DNA of 64,000 nt from JAWLDA01 sp041686855 (GTDB taxonomy: Bacteria; Bacillota; Limnochordia; DTU080; RSA5), in NCBI GenBank assembly GCA_041686855.1, contig JAWLDA010000018.1:23135-87134 (forward strand). The letters run 5' to 3'. Below the pieces are notes generated by a model that worked only from the letters and a program-made list of their open reading frames with translations, made no database searches and was not told the origin of the DNA. Positions within the stretch are counted from its first letter, which is position 1; the number at the start of each line of letters is the position of its first letter. Of this stretch, positions 24,894 to 33,211 are shown in pieces. Made by a program: the position numbers and the translations under genes.

Positions 24894-25637
24894 TTAACGA
24901 CTCATTGTAGCCCGGGTGAACTCACGTCGCATCTTGGCGATGTTCACAATCGAAATGCCCTTGGGACAGGCCGCTTGGCACTCGGCATGGTTAGAGCAAC
25001 TTCCGAAGCCCTCTTTGTCCATTTGCTCAATCATACGCCGAGCCCTTTCCTCTCGCTCCACCTCACCTTGAGGTAGCAGGGAGAGCTGAGCAATCTTGGC
25101 CCCGACAAAGAGCGACGCGGATGCATTCGGGCAAGCGGCAATGCAGGCGCCGCACCCGATGCACTCGGCAGCGTCCATCGCTTCCTCAGAGGTCTCTTTG
25201 GCCACTGGAATCGCGTTCGCATCCGGAGCGGAGCCAACGTTGACCGAGACGTACCCGCCCGCAGCGATGATGCGATCCATCGCGCTACGGTCTACAACCA
25301 AGTCTTTGATGACGGGGAAAGCGTCTGCTCGAAACGGCTCTACTGTAATCTTTGCGCCGTCCTCGAAGTTGCGCATCCTCAACTCACACGTTGTACAGGC
25401 GAGCTTCGAACCGTGGGCCATCCCCTCGATGACTAACCCGCACATACCGCAGATGCCCTCGCGGCAATCGCTGTCGAACTCCACCGGGCTTTTACCCGCG
25501 GCGACCAACTCTTCGTTGAGTTGGTCGAGCATCTCCAGAAACGACATTTCGGGAAGGATGCCGTCGATCGAGTACTCTTCAAACCGGCCCTCAGTTTCCG
25601 GGCCCGGTTGACGCCATATTTTTAGCTGAAACTTCAT
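24894..25637 (-). CDS. sdhB: Succinate dehydrogenase/fumarate reductase iron-sulfur subunit
   Basis: 247 aa from ATG 25637. It has a plant-type 2Fe-2S site (DCREGICGMCGL...CTTC, residues about 60-90), then a ferredoxin-type 4Fe-4S site (CIGCGACIAACP) and a 3Fe-4S site (CSNHAECQAACPKG) near residues 165-230. It carries electrons from the flavin subunit to quinone at the membrane. It ends the sdhC-sdhA-sdhB operon. Succinate oxidation or fumarate reduction cannot be told apart from sequence; mqo elsewhere in the window suits a working oxidative TCA cycle. Confidence 0.93.
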   Translation of the reverse strand: MKFQLKIWRQPGPETEGRFEEYSIDGILPEMSFLEMLDQLNEELVAAGKSPVEFDSDCREGICGMCGLVIEGMAHGSKLACTTCELRMRNFEDGAKITVEPFRADAFPVIKDLVVDRSAMDRIIAAGGYVSVNVGSAPDANAIPVAKETSEEAMDAAECIGCGACIAACPNASASLFVGAKIAQLSLLPQGEVEREERARRMIEQMDKEGFGSCSNHAECQAACPKGISIVNIAKMRREFTRATMSR

Positions 25638-25663
25638 AGCGGTTTCGCCCCTTTTGGTCACGA

Positions 25664-27589
25664 TCACTTGTAACTTCGTTGAGTCGGGTGCACATACTCA
25701 AACTCCAGGGCTTCTTTATGCCGCTCGGGTTGAGCACCCTCCCCTTTGTACTCCCAAGCAGAGACGTGGGTAAACTCGTCGTCACGCCGTAATGCCTCGC
25801 CGTCCGGCGTTTGGTACTCCTCCCGGAAGTGTCCGCCACACGACTCTGCCCGATCGAGCGCGTCCATCGCCATCAGTTCACCCAGCTCGAGGTAGTCCGC
25901 AACTCGGCCGGCGAACTCGAGATTCTTATTGAAGTCTTCGTTGGAACCGCCGACTTTCAAGTTCTGCCAGAACTCTTCGCGTAGAGCGCGAATGTCGGAG
26001 ATCGCCTCATTAAGCCCCTGCTCGTTACGGGCCATCCCGACCTTGTCCCAAAGGATCCGTCCGAGCTCCCAGTGGAAACGGCGGGCACTCTTGGAACCGT
26101 TGATGCTGAGCAACTTGTTCACCGTCTCCGTCACACCGCGCTGGGCCTCCTTAAAGGCGTCATGCTCCGCGGTGAGACCGTCCGGCCGATGTTCGGCCAA
26201 GAAGTCCCCGATGGTGACTGGGATGACGAAGTATCCATCAGCTAAACCTTGCATGAGTGCGCTGGCACCCAACCGGTTCGCGCCATGGTCTGAGAAGTTG
26301 GCCTCTCCAAGTGCGTACAATCCCGGGATCGTCGTCATAAGATTGTAATCCACCCACAAGCCGCCCATCGTGTAATGCGGTGCGGGGTAGATTCGCATCG
26401 GAACCTTATACGGGTTCTCAGCGGTGATCTCGTGGTACATGTCGATGAGGTTGCCGTACCGCTGCGCGATGACATCCTCGCCCAAACGGCTGATCGCGTC
26501 GCCTAAGTCGAGATAGACAGCCCGACCCGTCGGGCCGACGCCATACCCGTCGTCGCACATGCTCTTGGCGGCACGGGACGCAATGTCGCGCGGCACCAAG
26601 TTCCCGAAAGCTGGGTAGCGGCGCTCGAGAAAGTAGTCGCGCTCGGATTCGGGAATCTCGTTTGGCGGGCGCTTATCACCTTTCTTTTTGGGCACCCACA
26701 CTCGCCCGTCGTTGCGCAAACTCTCACTCATCAACGTTAGTTTTGACTGACCCTCGCCCGCCTGAGGCAGGCACGTCGGGTGAATTTGGGTATAACACGG
26801 GTTGGCGAAGAACGCGCCTTTTCTATGGCAGCGCCACGCTGCGGTCGCGTTGCTGTTAACAGCGTTTGTAGAAAGGTAAAAGGCGTTTGAGTACCCCCCG
26901 GTCGCAAGACAAACGGCGTCCGCGGCGTACGACTCGATCTCTCCCGTCACCAAGTTGCGACAGACGATGCCGCGGGCACGCCCGTCCACAATGACGACAT
27001 CGAGCATCTCACGGCGCGCGAACAGTTTTACTGTACCTGCGTTCACCTGCCGCATGAGGGCGCTGTACACGCCTAGAAGCAGCTGCTGACCGGTTTGGCC
27101 TCGTGCGTAGAACGTACGTGACACCTGCGCGCCGCCGAACGAACGGTTCGCGAGGGTCCCGCCATACTCGCGCGCAAAAGGAACCCCCATCGCCACACAC
27201 TGATCGATGATGTTGGAGCTCACCTCTGCCAGGCGGTACACGTTGGCTTCCCGCGCTCGATAGTCTCCACCTTTGACGGTGTCATAAAAGAGGCGGTAAA
27301 CACTGTCACCATCGTTTTGGTAATTTTTCGCCGCGTTGATACCGCCCTGAGCAGCAACACTGTGCGCCCGACGCGGCGAGTCCTGAATACAGAAGTTGAG
27401 GACGTTGTACCCCAACTCGCCCAACGTCGCCGCTGCGGCTCCGCCGGCTAATCCTGTACCGACCACAATTACCGTGTACTTCCGCTTGTTGGCGGGGTTT
27501 ACGAGTTTAACGGATGCCTTGTGGTTCGCCCACTTATCTTGTATACGCCCACTGGGAACCTTGGCGTCTAAGACTGAATTCGCGCTCAT
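25664..27589 (-). CDS. sdhA: Succinate dehydrogenase/fumarate reductase flavoprotein subunit
   Basis: 641 aa. The FAD-binding dinucleotide motif VVGTGLAGGAAAATLGELG is near residue 42, the flavin-linking histidine in RRAHSVAAQGG follows, and the substrate-site HPTC and the RLGASALMQGLADG segment are present. The length and the insert with KKKGDKRPPNEIPESERDYF fit the type found with single-subunit cytochrome b anchors. It oxidises succinate to fumarate or the reverse. It lies between sdhC and sdhB with short gaps. Confidence 0.95.
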   Translation of the reverse strand: MSANSVLDAKVPSGRIQDKWANHKASVKLVNPANKRKYTVIVVGTGLAGGAAAATLGELGYNVLNFCIQDSPRRAHSVAAQGGINAAKNYQNDGDSVYRLFYDTVKGGDYRAREANVYRLAEVSSNIIDQCVAMGVPFAREYGGTLANRSFGGAQVSRTFYARGQTGQQLLLGVYSALMRQVNAGTVKLFARREMLDVVIVDGRARGIVCRNLVTGEIESYAADAVCLATGGYSNAFYLSTNAVNSNATAAWRCHRKGAFFANPCYTQIHPTCLPQAGEGQSKLTLMSESLRNDGRVWVPKKKGDKRPPNEIPESERDYFLERRYPAFGNLVPRDIASRAAKSMCDDGYGVGPTGRAVYLDLGDAISRLGEDVIAQRYGNLIDMYHEITAENPYKVPMRIYPAPHYTMGGLWVDYNLMTTIPGLYALGEANFSDHGANRLGASALMQGLADGYFVIPVTIGDFLAEHRPDGLTAEHDAFKEAQRGVTETVNKLLSINGSKSARRFHWELGRILWDKVGMARNEQGLNEAISDIRALREEFWQNLKVGGSNEDFNKNLEFAGRVADYLELGELMAMDALDRAESCGGHFREEYQTPDGEALRRDDEFTHVSAWEYKGEGAQPERHKEALEFEYVHPTQRSYK

Positions 27590-27619
27590 CGTACATTTCG
27601 TCCTCCCATCATCAACCGA

Positions 27620-28306
27620 TTACGGCATAGGTACTGCGAAGTAGACATATAAAGGCAAGATGAAGAAACCGCCGGCCAAAATGATCGATAGGATGACGCC
27701 GATCGTGTAGTACACGGGGATTAACCGGGGGCTCAACACACCTAAAGACTGAAGGGCGCTCCAAAATCCATGGGCCAGGTGGAGACTAAGCAGCAACATG
27801 ACCGCCGCATACGTGAATGCGGTTGTCGGATCGTTGAAGCGTTCTACCACAAGACGGTACAGGTCGCGTGCATGCTCTCCGTTGATGACCGTCTCGTAGT
27901 AGGGACCAAGAGTAAACATGTACACGTGAGTCGGTACAAAGATGAGCAAGACCAGGCCGGTAATCGCCATCCATCGCGATGCCAAACTCATCCGACTGGG
28001 CCCGCCTTTGGAGGCTGTCACAGCATAGCGAACGCTGCGGGCTCGGCGGTTTTGTAAAAAGACCCGGATACCCGATACAATGTGGAACACAAAGAGCGCC
28101 GCCAATATGATCCGCGCAATGGTGAGCAGCGGCCCCAGCTTGTGAAGTGTCAGCGCGTAAAGATTGAGTGTTCTGCCGCCATCTGGAACGAACACCAGCA
28201 AGTTCGCCGTCAGGTGAATGATAAGGTAGCCAATCAGCAACAGGCCGCTTAACCCCATGATTAGCTTCTTACCTACCGTCGATTGCCACACTCGATTCAC
28301 ATTCAT
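27620..28306 (-). CDS. sdhC: Succinate dehydrogenase cytochrome b558-type membrane anchor
   Basis: 228 aa from ATG 28306; the longer open frame adds 18 unlikely residues. Five hydrophobic segments are visible, with histidines in LIIHLTANL, FHIVSGIRV and SLHLAHGFWSALQ placed for haem b binding. This is the single-anchor, di-haem type B complex as in Bacillus and Bacteroides, and no sdhD follows. It is the first gene of the operon. A 54-base palindromic region lies 84 bases upstream. Confidence 0.88.
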   Translation of the reverse strand: MNVNRVWQSTVGKKLIMGLSGLLLIGYLIIHLTANLLVFVPDGGRTLNLYALTLHKLGPLLTIARIILAALFVFHIVSGIRVFLQNRRARSVRYAVTASKGGPSRMSLASRWMAITGLVLLIFVPTHVYMFTLGPYYETVINGEHARDLYRLVVERFNDPTTAFTYAAVMLLLSLHLAHGFWSALQSLGVLSPRLIPVYYTIGVILSIILAGGFFILPLYVYFAVPMP

Positions 28307-28390
28307 TTTGGTAGACTCGCCTCGCCGCTTTTTGATTGTTTCAATGCTTGCACCTTTCAAGTACCATCGAACACCACATGATCCCTGCTA

Positions 28391-28444
28391 ATCATACATT
28401 TTTCGCGCGCCGCGCGCAAAATGTTCCGCGGAAAAATGTGTGAT
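28391..28444. promoter_or_regulatory. Long inverted repeat upstream of the sdh operon
   Basis: Arms 28391-28407 (ATCATACATTTTTCGCG) and 28427-28444 (CGCGGAAAAATGTGTGAT) pair over 14 positions with one mismatch, then GCG with one inserted base; the centre is GC-rich with its own CGCGC inverted repeat. It lies between the divergent sdhC and Spo0E-like genes. It is probably a protein-binding site or a transcription-linked hairpin. I cannot assign it to a known regulator. Confidence 0.55.
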
Positions 28445-28542
28445 ATTCGTCACTGTTCTAGGAGAGCAAGAGTGTCATCGTGTAGACGAACCGGTGAGCG
28501 ATGTCACCCAAAGGCGTGTGTCACACGTGAGAGGTGAGAGAC

Positions 28543-28770
28543 GTGGAGGACCGCTTGAGTTATATCGAAGCAGAGATTGGACGGCTTCGCACGTTGTTGT
28601 ACGCTACTCATCCGTCCCTGTTGCTGGACTCCCCTGTCCATCGGAGAATTGATAAGCTCGTCGCTGAGCACGCGCGCATCTCACTGCGTCGCCACCTCGA
28701 CACGATCGAGCCAAACACGCTTCCTCAATTAGAAAGCAGAAGGCTGCCCCAGTGGAGGGACAGCCTTTAG
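28543..28770 (+). CDS. Spo0E-like aspartyl-phosphate phosphatase family protein
   Basis: 75 aa, start chosen at GTG 28543 behind AGAGGTGA; GTG 28534 and TTG 28555 are also possible. Two helices, LSYIEAEIGRLRTLL and HRRIDKLVAEHARI, are joined by a short turn, matching the Spo0E pattern in which the second helix carries L-D-x-L-I (here RIDKLV). Spo0E proteins remove phosphate from Spo0A and delay sporulation. The signature is weak in such a short protein, so the call is moderate. The last codons lie inside a hairpin. Confidence 0.5.
   Translation: MEDRLSYIEAEIGRLRTLLYATHPSLLLDSPVHRRIDKLVAEHARISLRRHLDTIEPNTLPQLESRRLPQWRDSL
28740..28767. terminator. Hairpin shared by convergent genes
   Basis: AAGGCTG (28740-28746) pairs with CAGCCTT (28761-28767), with further partial pairing of CCC and GGG inside. 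It overlaps the end of the Spo0E-like gene and sits 14 bases past the stop of the substrate-binding protein gene, so it could end both transcripts. T runs are short. Confidence 0.5.
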
Positions 28771-28780
28771 TGAACTCCGG

Positions 28781-29935
28781 CTACATCGAACCCTGCAGGG
28801 TGACTTCCGACCACTCCGGCTTTAAGGTGAATGCGGCGGCGTCCGCTTTCACCCGCTCTAAATCAACGTCGTTGGCCTCGGCGACCAACTCATTGGTGAT
28901 GGTCTCCTCCACCGACAACCGCCGTCTCGTCTGGCCCAGCTCGTAGATGGTGTCCAAGTAATCCTTCCAACCTTGGGGGTCGTGGTAACCCCACCCCTCT
29001 CCCGCCCGCTTCCCGCCAGAGTAGCCGTAAGCGAGCTGCCGCATCGACTCAAGCGCTACCTCCGGAGGCATCTGTGCAGCCAATCCTGGGAACTGCTCGT
29101 ACGTGATCTGGGCCGCGGCTTTGGGGTTGGCTTGAGCGAACTCAAGAGCCATGACGGTCGCCTTCAAAAACCGTACCAGTCCCTCGCGTTTGGCCGGATT
29201 CTGCAGATCTGCACGGCGGGCGGCATACGAGTTGGCGGGGTGCTTCGACCATTCTTGGCCGATCAGGTACTTGAGCTTTAGCCCTTGCGCTCCCCACTGG
29301 GCCCGCAGTCCCTCCCAGGTCAACGCAGCATCCGCCTGTCCGAGGGCCGTGGCTTGACCCCACTGGGCTCCGGCATTGAGGTATGTAACGCTCGACGGAT
29401 CGATGCCGAGTTCGACCAGCATCGGATCGACGATCACCTTCCACCCTTCGCTGCCAAGAGCGATCCTTTTCCCCTCCAGCTGTCGCGGATCGGTGATCGA
29501 GCTACTCTCCGGGAGGGCGAAACCAAAGACCTGATTCATCATCATGCCAAAGACCGACGTTACGGGCATTCCTGCATCAATGCTTGACGTGAGTACACCG
29601 GGGGACGGATAACCGATGTCGGCTTGCCCTGTCGCAACAAACCGCGTCACGGCCAGCGCGTCAAGCGGCCCCGGCTCGATCGTGACGTCAACCTTCATCT
29701 CTTCAAAGTAGCCCAACTTTCGAGCGACCCACAGGTTGTAATCGTCCATCACTTCAAGTGTACCGCGCGGCGAGATCCAGGTCACGTTGACCACGTCGGA
29801 GTCCGCAGCCATCACGATCGAACTGGCTCGTCCGATCAAGCCTCCCATGAGACTTAACGATGCGCCAGCCAACGCCGCCTTCTGCAGGAACTCTCGCCGA
29901 GTCATGCCGCTCTCATTACCCTGTGCACGATCCAT
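28781..29935 (-). CDS. ABC transporter substrate-binding protein, NMT1/SsuA family (Tat-exported)
   Basis: 384 aa from ATG 29935 with a perfect AAGGAGGT site. A twin-arginine signal (MTRREFLQKAALAGASLSL) shows export in folded form. The mature protein has the NMT1/THI5-like fold used for nitrate, sulfonates, taurine, pyrimidines or riboflavin precursors (NLWVARKLGYFEEMKVDVTIEPG...). The substrate cannot be read. It is the last gene of the ATPase-permease-binding-protein operon. Confidence 0.82.
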   Translation of the reverse strand: MDRAQGNESGMTRREFLQKAALAGASLSLMGGLIGRASSIVMAADSDVVNVTWISPRGTLEVMDDYNLWVARKLGYFEEMKVDVTIEPGPLDALAVTRFVATGQADIGYPSPGVLTSSIDAGMPVTSVFGMMMNQVFGFALPESSSITDPRQLEGKRIALGSEGWKVIVDPMLVELGIDPSSVTYLNAGAQWGQATALGQADAALTWEGLRAQWGAQGLKLKYLIGQEWSKHPANSYAARRADLQNPAKREGLVRFLKATVMALEFAQANPKAAAQITYEQFPGLAAQMPPEVALESMRQLAYGYSGGKRAGEGWGYHDPQGWKDYLDTIYELGQTRRRLSVEETITNELVAEANDVDLERVKADAAAFTLKPEWSEVTLQGSM

Positions 29936-29967
29936 ACATGTCGACCTCCTTGTGTTTAGTAGTCGCC

Positions 29968-30825
29968 TTAAGCCTGCCAGCTGGCCCACTTTTTGCCGGC
30001 AAAGTAAAAGATGACGTATAGGGAGATACCGGTGAGTGCCACGATCAGGATTGTGGCGAAGAAATGCTCCATGCGGGCCAAAGACGCGAAGTACACCAAC
30101 CGATTTCCCAAACCGGCGTTACCGCCGATCATTTCCGCGCCCACAGCAGTCAGGAGACCAAAGATTGATCCGATCAACAGACCGACGATGACCATCGGCA
30201 TTGCCATGGGAACGCGCAGCTTGGTGAAGATCTGCAACGTAGACGCTCCGTAGGAGCGGGCTAGTGCAATCTTAGCGGCATCCGTTCGCCTAAAGCCGGT
30301 CGCAGCATTGATCATCACCATGGGACCGACGGCTAGAGCAACCGCGACGACGCGCGGGGCGATACCGAACCCAAGCTTGAGCATGAGCAGTGGCACCAAC
30401 GCAATCATCGGCGTCGTCACGGCCAAAAGGATGTACGGCGTAATCACTCGCTCGAGAAACGGGTATTGAGTAATGCTCGCCGCCAGCACCAGTCCGACGG
30501 CGGCGCCGACAAAGAAACCAATGCCGAGCTCCGACAGGGTTATCAGCAGATGCGGCCAGTAAACGACGGCAAAGTCACCAACGAGTGCGGAGAAGATGCC
30601 GCTCGGCTTGGGCAAGACGTAACTCGGTACACCGGTGATGAGGAGCAGCAGCTCCCAGCTCCCGAGGAAGAGAAGCGCGACCAGGAGAATCACGCCCGCC
30701 TCGAAAGCTGTCCGATTGCGTCCCAAGGAGCCTGCGACCCCGGTGAAATCGACCAACTCGCCTCCCGATTTCGTTGGGTCTTCTTGATTAAACTTGGGGA
30801 TCTCATCGCGTGGTTCCGCCTTCAT
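29968..30825 (-). CDS. ABC transporter permease, SsuC/TauC family
   Basis: 285 aa. Six membrane segments are visible after a ~45-residue hydrophilic N-terminus, with the EAA coupling loop around DAAKIALARSYGASTLQIFTKLRVP (near residues 175-200). It is the membrane channel of the nitrate/sulfonate-type importer. The start overlaps the ATPase stop in ATGA. Confidence 0.88.
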   Translation of the reverse strand: MKAEPRDEIPKFNQEDPTKSGGELVDFTGVAGSLGRNRTAFEAGVILLVALLFLGSWELLLLITGVPSYVLPKPSGIFSALVGDFAVVYWPHLLITLSELGIGFFVGAAVGLVLAASITQYPFLERVITPYILLAVTTPMIALVPLLMLKLGFGIAPRVVAVALAVGPMVMINAATGFRRTDAAKIALARSYGASTLQIFTKLRVPMAMPMVIVGLLIGSIFGLLTAVGAEMIGGNAGLGNRLVYFASLARMEHFFATILIVALTGISLYVIFYFAGKKWASWQA

Positions 30826-31610
30826 GCGCTCTCACTCCCCTGAGGCGCTGAGGCGCCGAAGTTGGCGTCAATGGCACCACGGATCTCCTTGGTCAGCTCC
30901 AAAAACTCCGGGGTGAGTGTCATCTCCAGCCTTCGTGGCCGTGACAGCGGAATCTCAAACTCTCCCGAGACGCGCCCCGGCCTCGCGCTGAGCACGACGA
31001 CGCGATCAGCAAGAAAGATTGCCTCTTGAATACTGTGTGTCACCAGAATTGCCGTCCGACTCGACTGCTCCCAAATGCGCAGTAAGAGAAGGTTCATCTC
31101 GTCACGAGTAAAGGGGTCAAGCGAACCAAACGGCTCGTCTAAAAGGAGGACATCCGGCTGTTGTGCCAGACAGCGCACCAGGGCCGCTCGCTGCTGCATC
31201 CCGCCCGACAACTCGCGGGGAAAGCGACGTTCGAAACCGCGGAGCCCCACACTCTCGACCAATGCGGCAATCTCGTCGGTATCGGGCTCTTTCCCCTTAA
31301 TCTCATAGGGAAAGTGAATGTTACTGAGGAGGGTGCGCCAAGGAAGAAGGTTTGCTTCTTGAAAGACCATGCCAATTTCATCTCTAGGACCGGTGATCGG
31401 TTCCCCGCCAAGGAGAACCCGCCCACTGCTCAGTTTGTGTAGCCCGCTTATCGACCACAGGAGTGTCGTTTTGCCACATCCGCTCGGACCCAAAATACAG
31501 AGGAACTCGCCTTTTTCGACGTTGAGATCGACGTTGTCGAGTGCGTGAACGGCGCCGTCCGCCGCATGATAGTATTTAGTCGCTTGTTCGACAGTGATGA
31601 ATGACAACAA
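30822..31610 (-). CDS. ABC transporter ATP-binding protein, SsuB/TauB family
   Basis: 262 aa from TTG 31610 (TTG 31607 is equally possible) behind a GGGGG site. Walker A is GPSGCGKTT near residue 42, the signature is LSGGMQQR, Walker B is LLLDEPFGSLD and the H-loop is VTHSIQEA. First gene of the importer operon. The run of six T between the ribosome-binding site and the start, and a hairpin just upstream, make leader-based control possible. Confidence 0.9.
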   Translation of the reverse strand: MLSFITVEQATKYYHAADGAVHALDNVDLNVEKGEFLCILGPSGCGKTTLLWSISGLHKLSSGRVLLGGEPITGPRDEIGMVFQEANLLPWRTLLSNIHFPYEIKGKEPDTDEIAALVESVGLRGFERRFPRELSGGMQQRAALVRCLAQQPDVLLLDEPFGSLDPFTRDEMNLLLLRIWEQSSRTAILVTHSIQEAIFLADRVVVLSARPGRVSGEFEIPLSRPRRLEMTLTPEFLELTKEIRGAIDANFGASAPQGSESA

Positions 31611-31627
31611 AAAACCCCCAGGAACTA

Positions 31628-31655
31628 GGCGCTCGCCCCAAAGGCGGGTCGCACC
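31628..31655 (-). other. Leader hairpin of the importer operon
   Basis: On the minus strand GGTGC and CGCC pair with GGCG and GCGCC around an internal loop, ending 13 bases before the GGGGG-TTTTTT that precedes the start codon. It might hide or expose the ribosome-binding site. It does not match the TPP, SAM or guanidine riboswitch motifs I know. Confidence 0.4.
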
Positions 31656-31785
31656 AATCGTCTTGAGTTTTCCTAATCGACTTTCTGGGCGAATTGAGGG
31701 TCTCCTTCACTTTATTGCGCTCAATTACACATAATTACGTCATTCGGCCTAGGTTTACGCCCCTTTCAATCGCCCACTTGCGCGA

Positions 31786-31794
31786 TGGTATAAT
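31786..31794 (+). promoter_or_regulatory. Extended -10 promoter of the ybjQ-like gene
   Basis: TGGTATAAT is an extended -10 element with a perfect TATAAT; no good -35 box is seen upstream, which is common for extended -10 promoters. Confidence 0.65.
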
Positions 31795-31840
31795 AAGGGG
31801 ACTCGTTGCTTTGACACCTTGCGCTTAGGGGGAAAGCGGA

Positions 31841-32191
31841 ATGATTGTATCGACAACGCAACAACTCGAAAACCAACGAATCGCTGAGTACCTGGGGATC
31901 GTCACAGGCGAAGCCATCTTGGGAGCGAACGTCTTTCGCGACGTGTTTGCAGGACTGCGAGACATTGTGGGTGGGAGATCGGCCTCCTACGAGCGTGAGC
32001 TCGAAAACGCCCGGACCATTGCACTACAGGAGTTGCAGGAGAAAGCCGAGGCGCTCGGAGCCGATGCGGTCGTCGGTGTCGACTTAGATTATGAAGTCGT
32101 AGGTACCGGAGGGAGCATGCTTATGGTTTCGGCAAGCGGAACGGCCGTCAAACTCACAACCCCGACGCCGAGTGTGTACACGGGCAGGTGA
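31841..32191 (+). CDS. YbjQ family (UPF0145) protein
   Basis: 116 aa with the family pattern GIVTGEAILGANVFRDVFAGLRDIVGGRSASYE and AEALGADAVVGVDLDYE. The family forms ring-shaped oligomers and has been called putative heavy-metal-binding; its role is not settled. An AGGGGGAAAGCGGA site precedes the ATG. The glutaredoxin gene follows after 4 bases, so the two are co-expressed. Confidence 0.88.
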   Translation: MIVSTTQQLENQRIAEYLGIVTGEAILGANVFRDVFAGLRDIVGGRSASYERELENARTIALQELQEKAEALGADAVVGVDLDYEVVGTGGSMLMVSASGTAVKLTTPTPSVYTGR

Positions 32192-32195
32192 AACC

Positions 32196-32465
32196 GTGGC
32201 GACCCTAACAGTCTACACCCTCCCTCATTGCCTCGATTGCGGCGCGGTCAAGAACCTGCTTCGCGGCGCTGATGTGGCCTTTCGCGAAGTAGACATCAGT
32301 CGAGTGCCTCGCAGCCGCGATGCACTCGAGATGCTATCCGGCCTGCGGAGCGTCCCGCAAGTCTTCATTGGCTCTCGCTTCCTCGGCCAAGTCTCGGAGA
32401 TTCGTTACCTTGTCGAGAGCGGGAAGATCAAAGACGTCGTGGAGCAGCGTGGCCGTCCTCATTAA
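32196..32465 (+). CDS. Glutaredoxin-like protein
   Basis: 89 aa from GTG 32196 with a CAGGTGA site. Thioredoxin fold with the redox motif PHCLDC at residues about 10-15 and the cis-proline segment SVPQVFIGSRFLGQ. It probably reduces disulfides or mixed disulfides in the cytosol; the CxxC differs from the classic CPYC. It is coupled to the YbjQ gene. Confidence 0.85.
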   Translation: MATLTVYTLPHCLDCGAVKNLLRGADVAFREVDISRVPRSRDALEMLSGLRSVPQVFIGSRFLGQVSEIRYLVESGKIKDVVEQRGRPH

Positions 32466-32547
32466 CGGTCTGCTCTATATTTACGTTCCGCGGCGATCAC
32501 GGTCGCAGCGGTGATCCGCTAGTCCAAAGAAGTTCTATTTGGGGATC

Positions 32548-33120
32548 CTAACGCTTGTACGGATTCTCCTTGCGTGCAGTACGCAGGGCTCTCCCCCACC
32601 ATACGAGCCGATCCAGCATGGTGTTGGCCGTCGCATGCGCCCTCTCGGAGTCGACCGGACGCCCATGTTCGTCAAACTGAGTGCGGACTCGATGGAATGT
32701 GACACCGTCGCGCACAGTCACCATGTGGAACTCGGCGAAGACCTGGCGCAGTTGCTCCACGGCGCGAATCCCGCCCGAAGCGCCACCGTACGAGACAAAA
32801 CCCACCGGTTTGGCCATCCACTCCTCAAAAAGAGTGTCGATGGCTGCCTTGAGCGGCGCCGGATACCCGTGGTTAAACTCCGGTGTGACGACCACGAAGC
32901 CGTCAGCGGCTTCGATCCGAGCGGCAAACGCCTCGACATCCGGAGTCTTCGCCCGTGGGTCGTTACCAAACTGGTATTCAGCCAAGTCGACGACCTCAAC
33001 GAGAATATCGCGGCGTGTTCGCGCGTGCTCAGCAAACCACGACGCAATCATTTCACCGCGTCGCCCCGGACGCGTGCTGCCAATGATCACCACAACGGTT
33101 AAAGGCTGCTCTTGGGTCAT
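32548..33120 (-). CDS. NADPH-dependent FMN reductase family protein
   Basis: 190 aa from ATG 33120 with an AAGGTGG site. Flavodoxin-like fold: VVIIGSTRPGRRGEMIASWF binds the FMN phosphate, and VVTPEFNHGYPAPLKAAIDTL and VSYGGASGGIRAVEQLRQV are typical of this family (ArsH/chromate/azo reductase-like). It probably reduces quinones, FMN or xenobiotics with NAD(P)H. A terminator separates it from the MBL-fold gene upstream, so it is probably transcribed alone. Confidence 0.88.
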   Translation of the reverse strand: MTQEQPLTVVVIIGSTRPGRRGEMIASWFAEHARTRRDILVEVVDLAEYQFGNDPRAKTPDVEAFAARIEAADGFVVVTPEFNHGYPAPLKAAIDTLFEEWMAKPVGFVSYGGASGGIRAVEQLRQVFAEFHMVTVRDGVTFHRVRTQFDEHGRPVDSERAHATANTMLDRLVWWGRALRTARKENPYKR

Positions 33121-33152
33121 GATTAAAAAAACCACCTTCATATAGCCACTAC

Positions 33153-33188
33153 AAAAGACGTCTAGGCGCACGTTCGGCGCCTAGACGT
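33153..33188 (-). terminator. Terminator after the MBL-fold gene
   Basis: A perfect 12-bp stem (arms 33158-33169 and 33177-33188) with a 7-base loop is followed on the minus strand by CTTTTG. It closes the operon that begins with the ceramidase-like gene. Confidence 0.75.
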
Positions 33189-33211
33189 ACCTCGTATGAC
33201 CTTATATATCC

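Noticed and set aside
31601..31800. TPP riboswitch ahead of the NMT1/THI5-like importer
   Set aside because: The core CTGAGA and ACCTGAT-type motifs of the thiamine riboswitch are not present.
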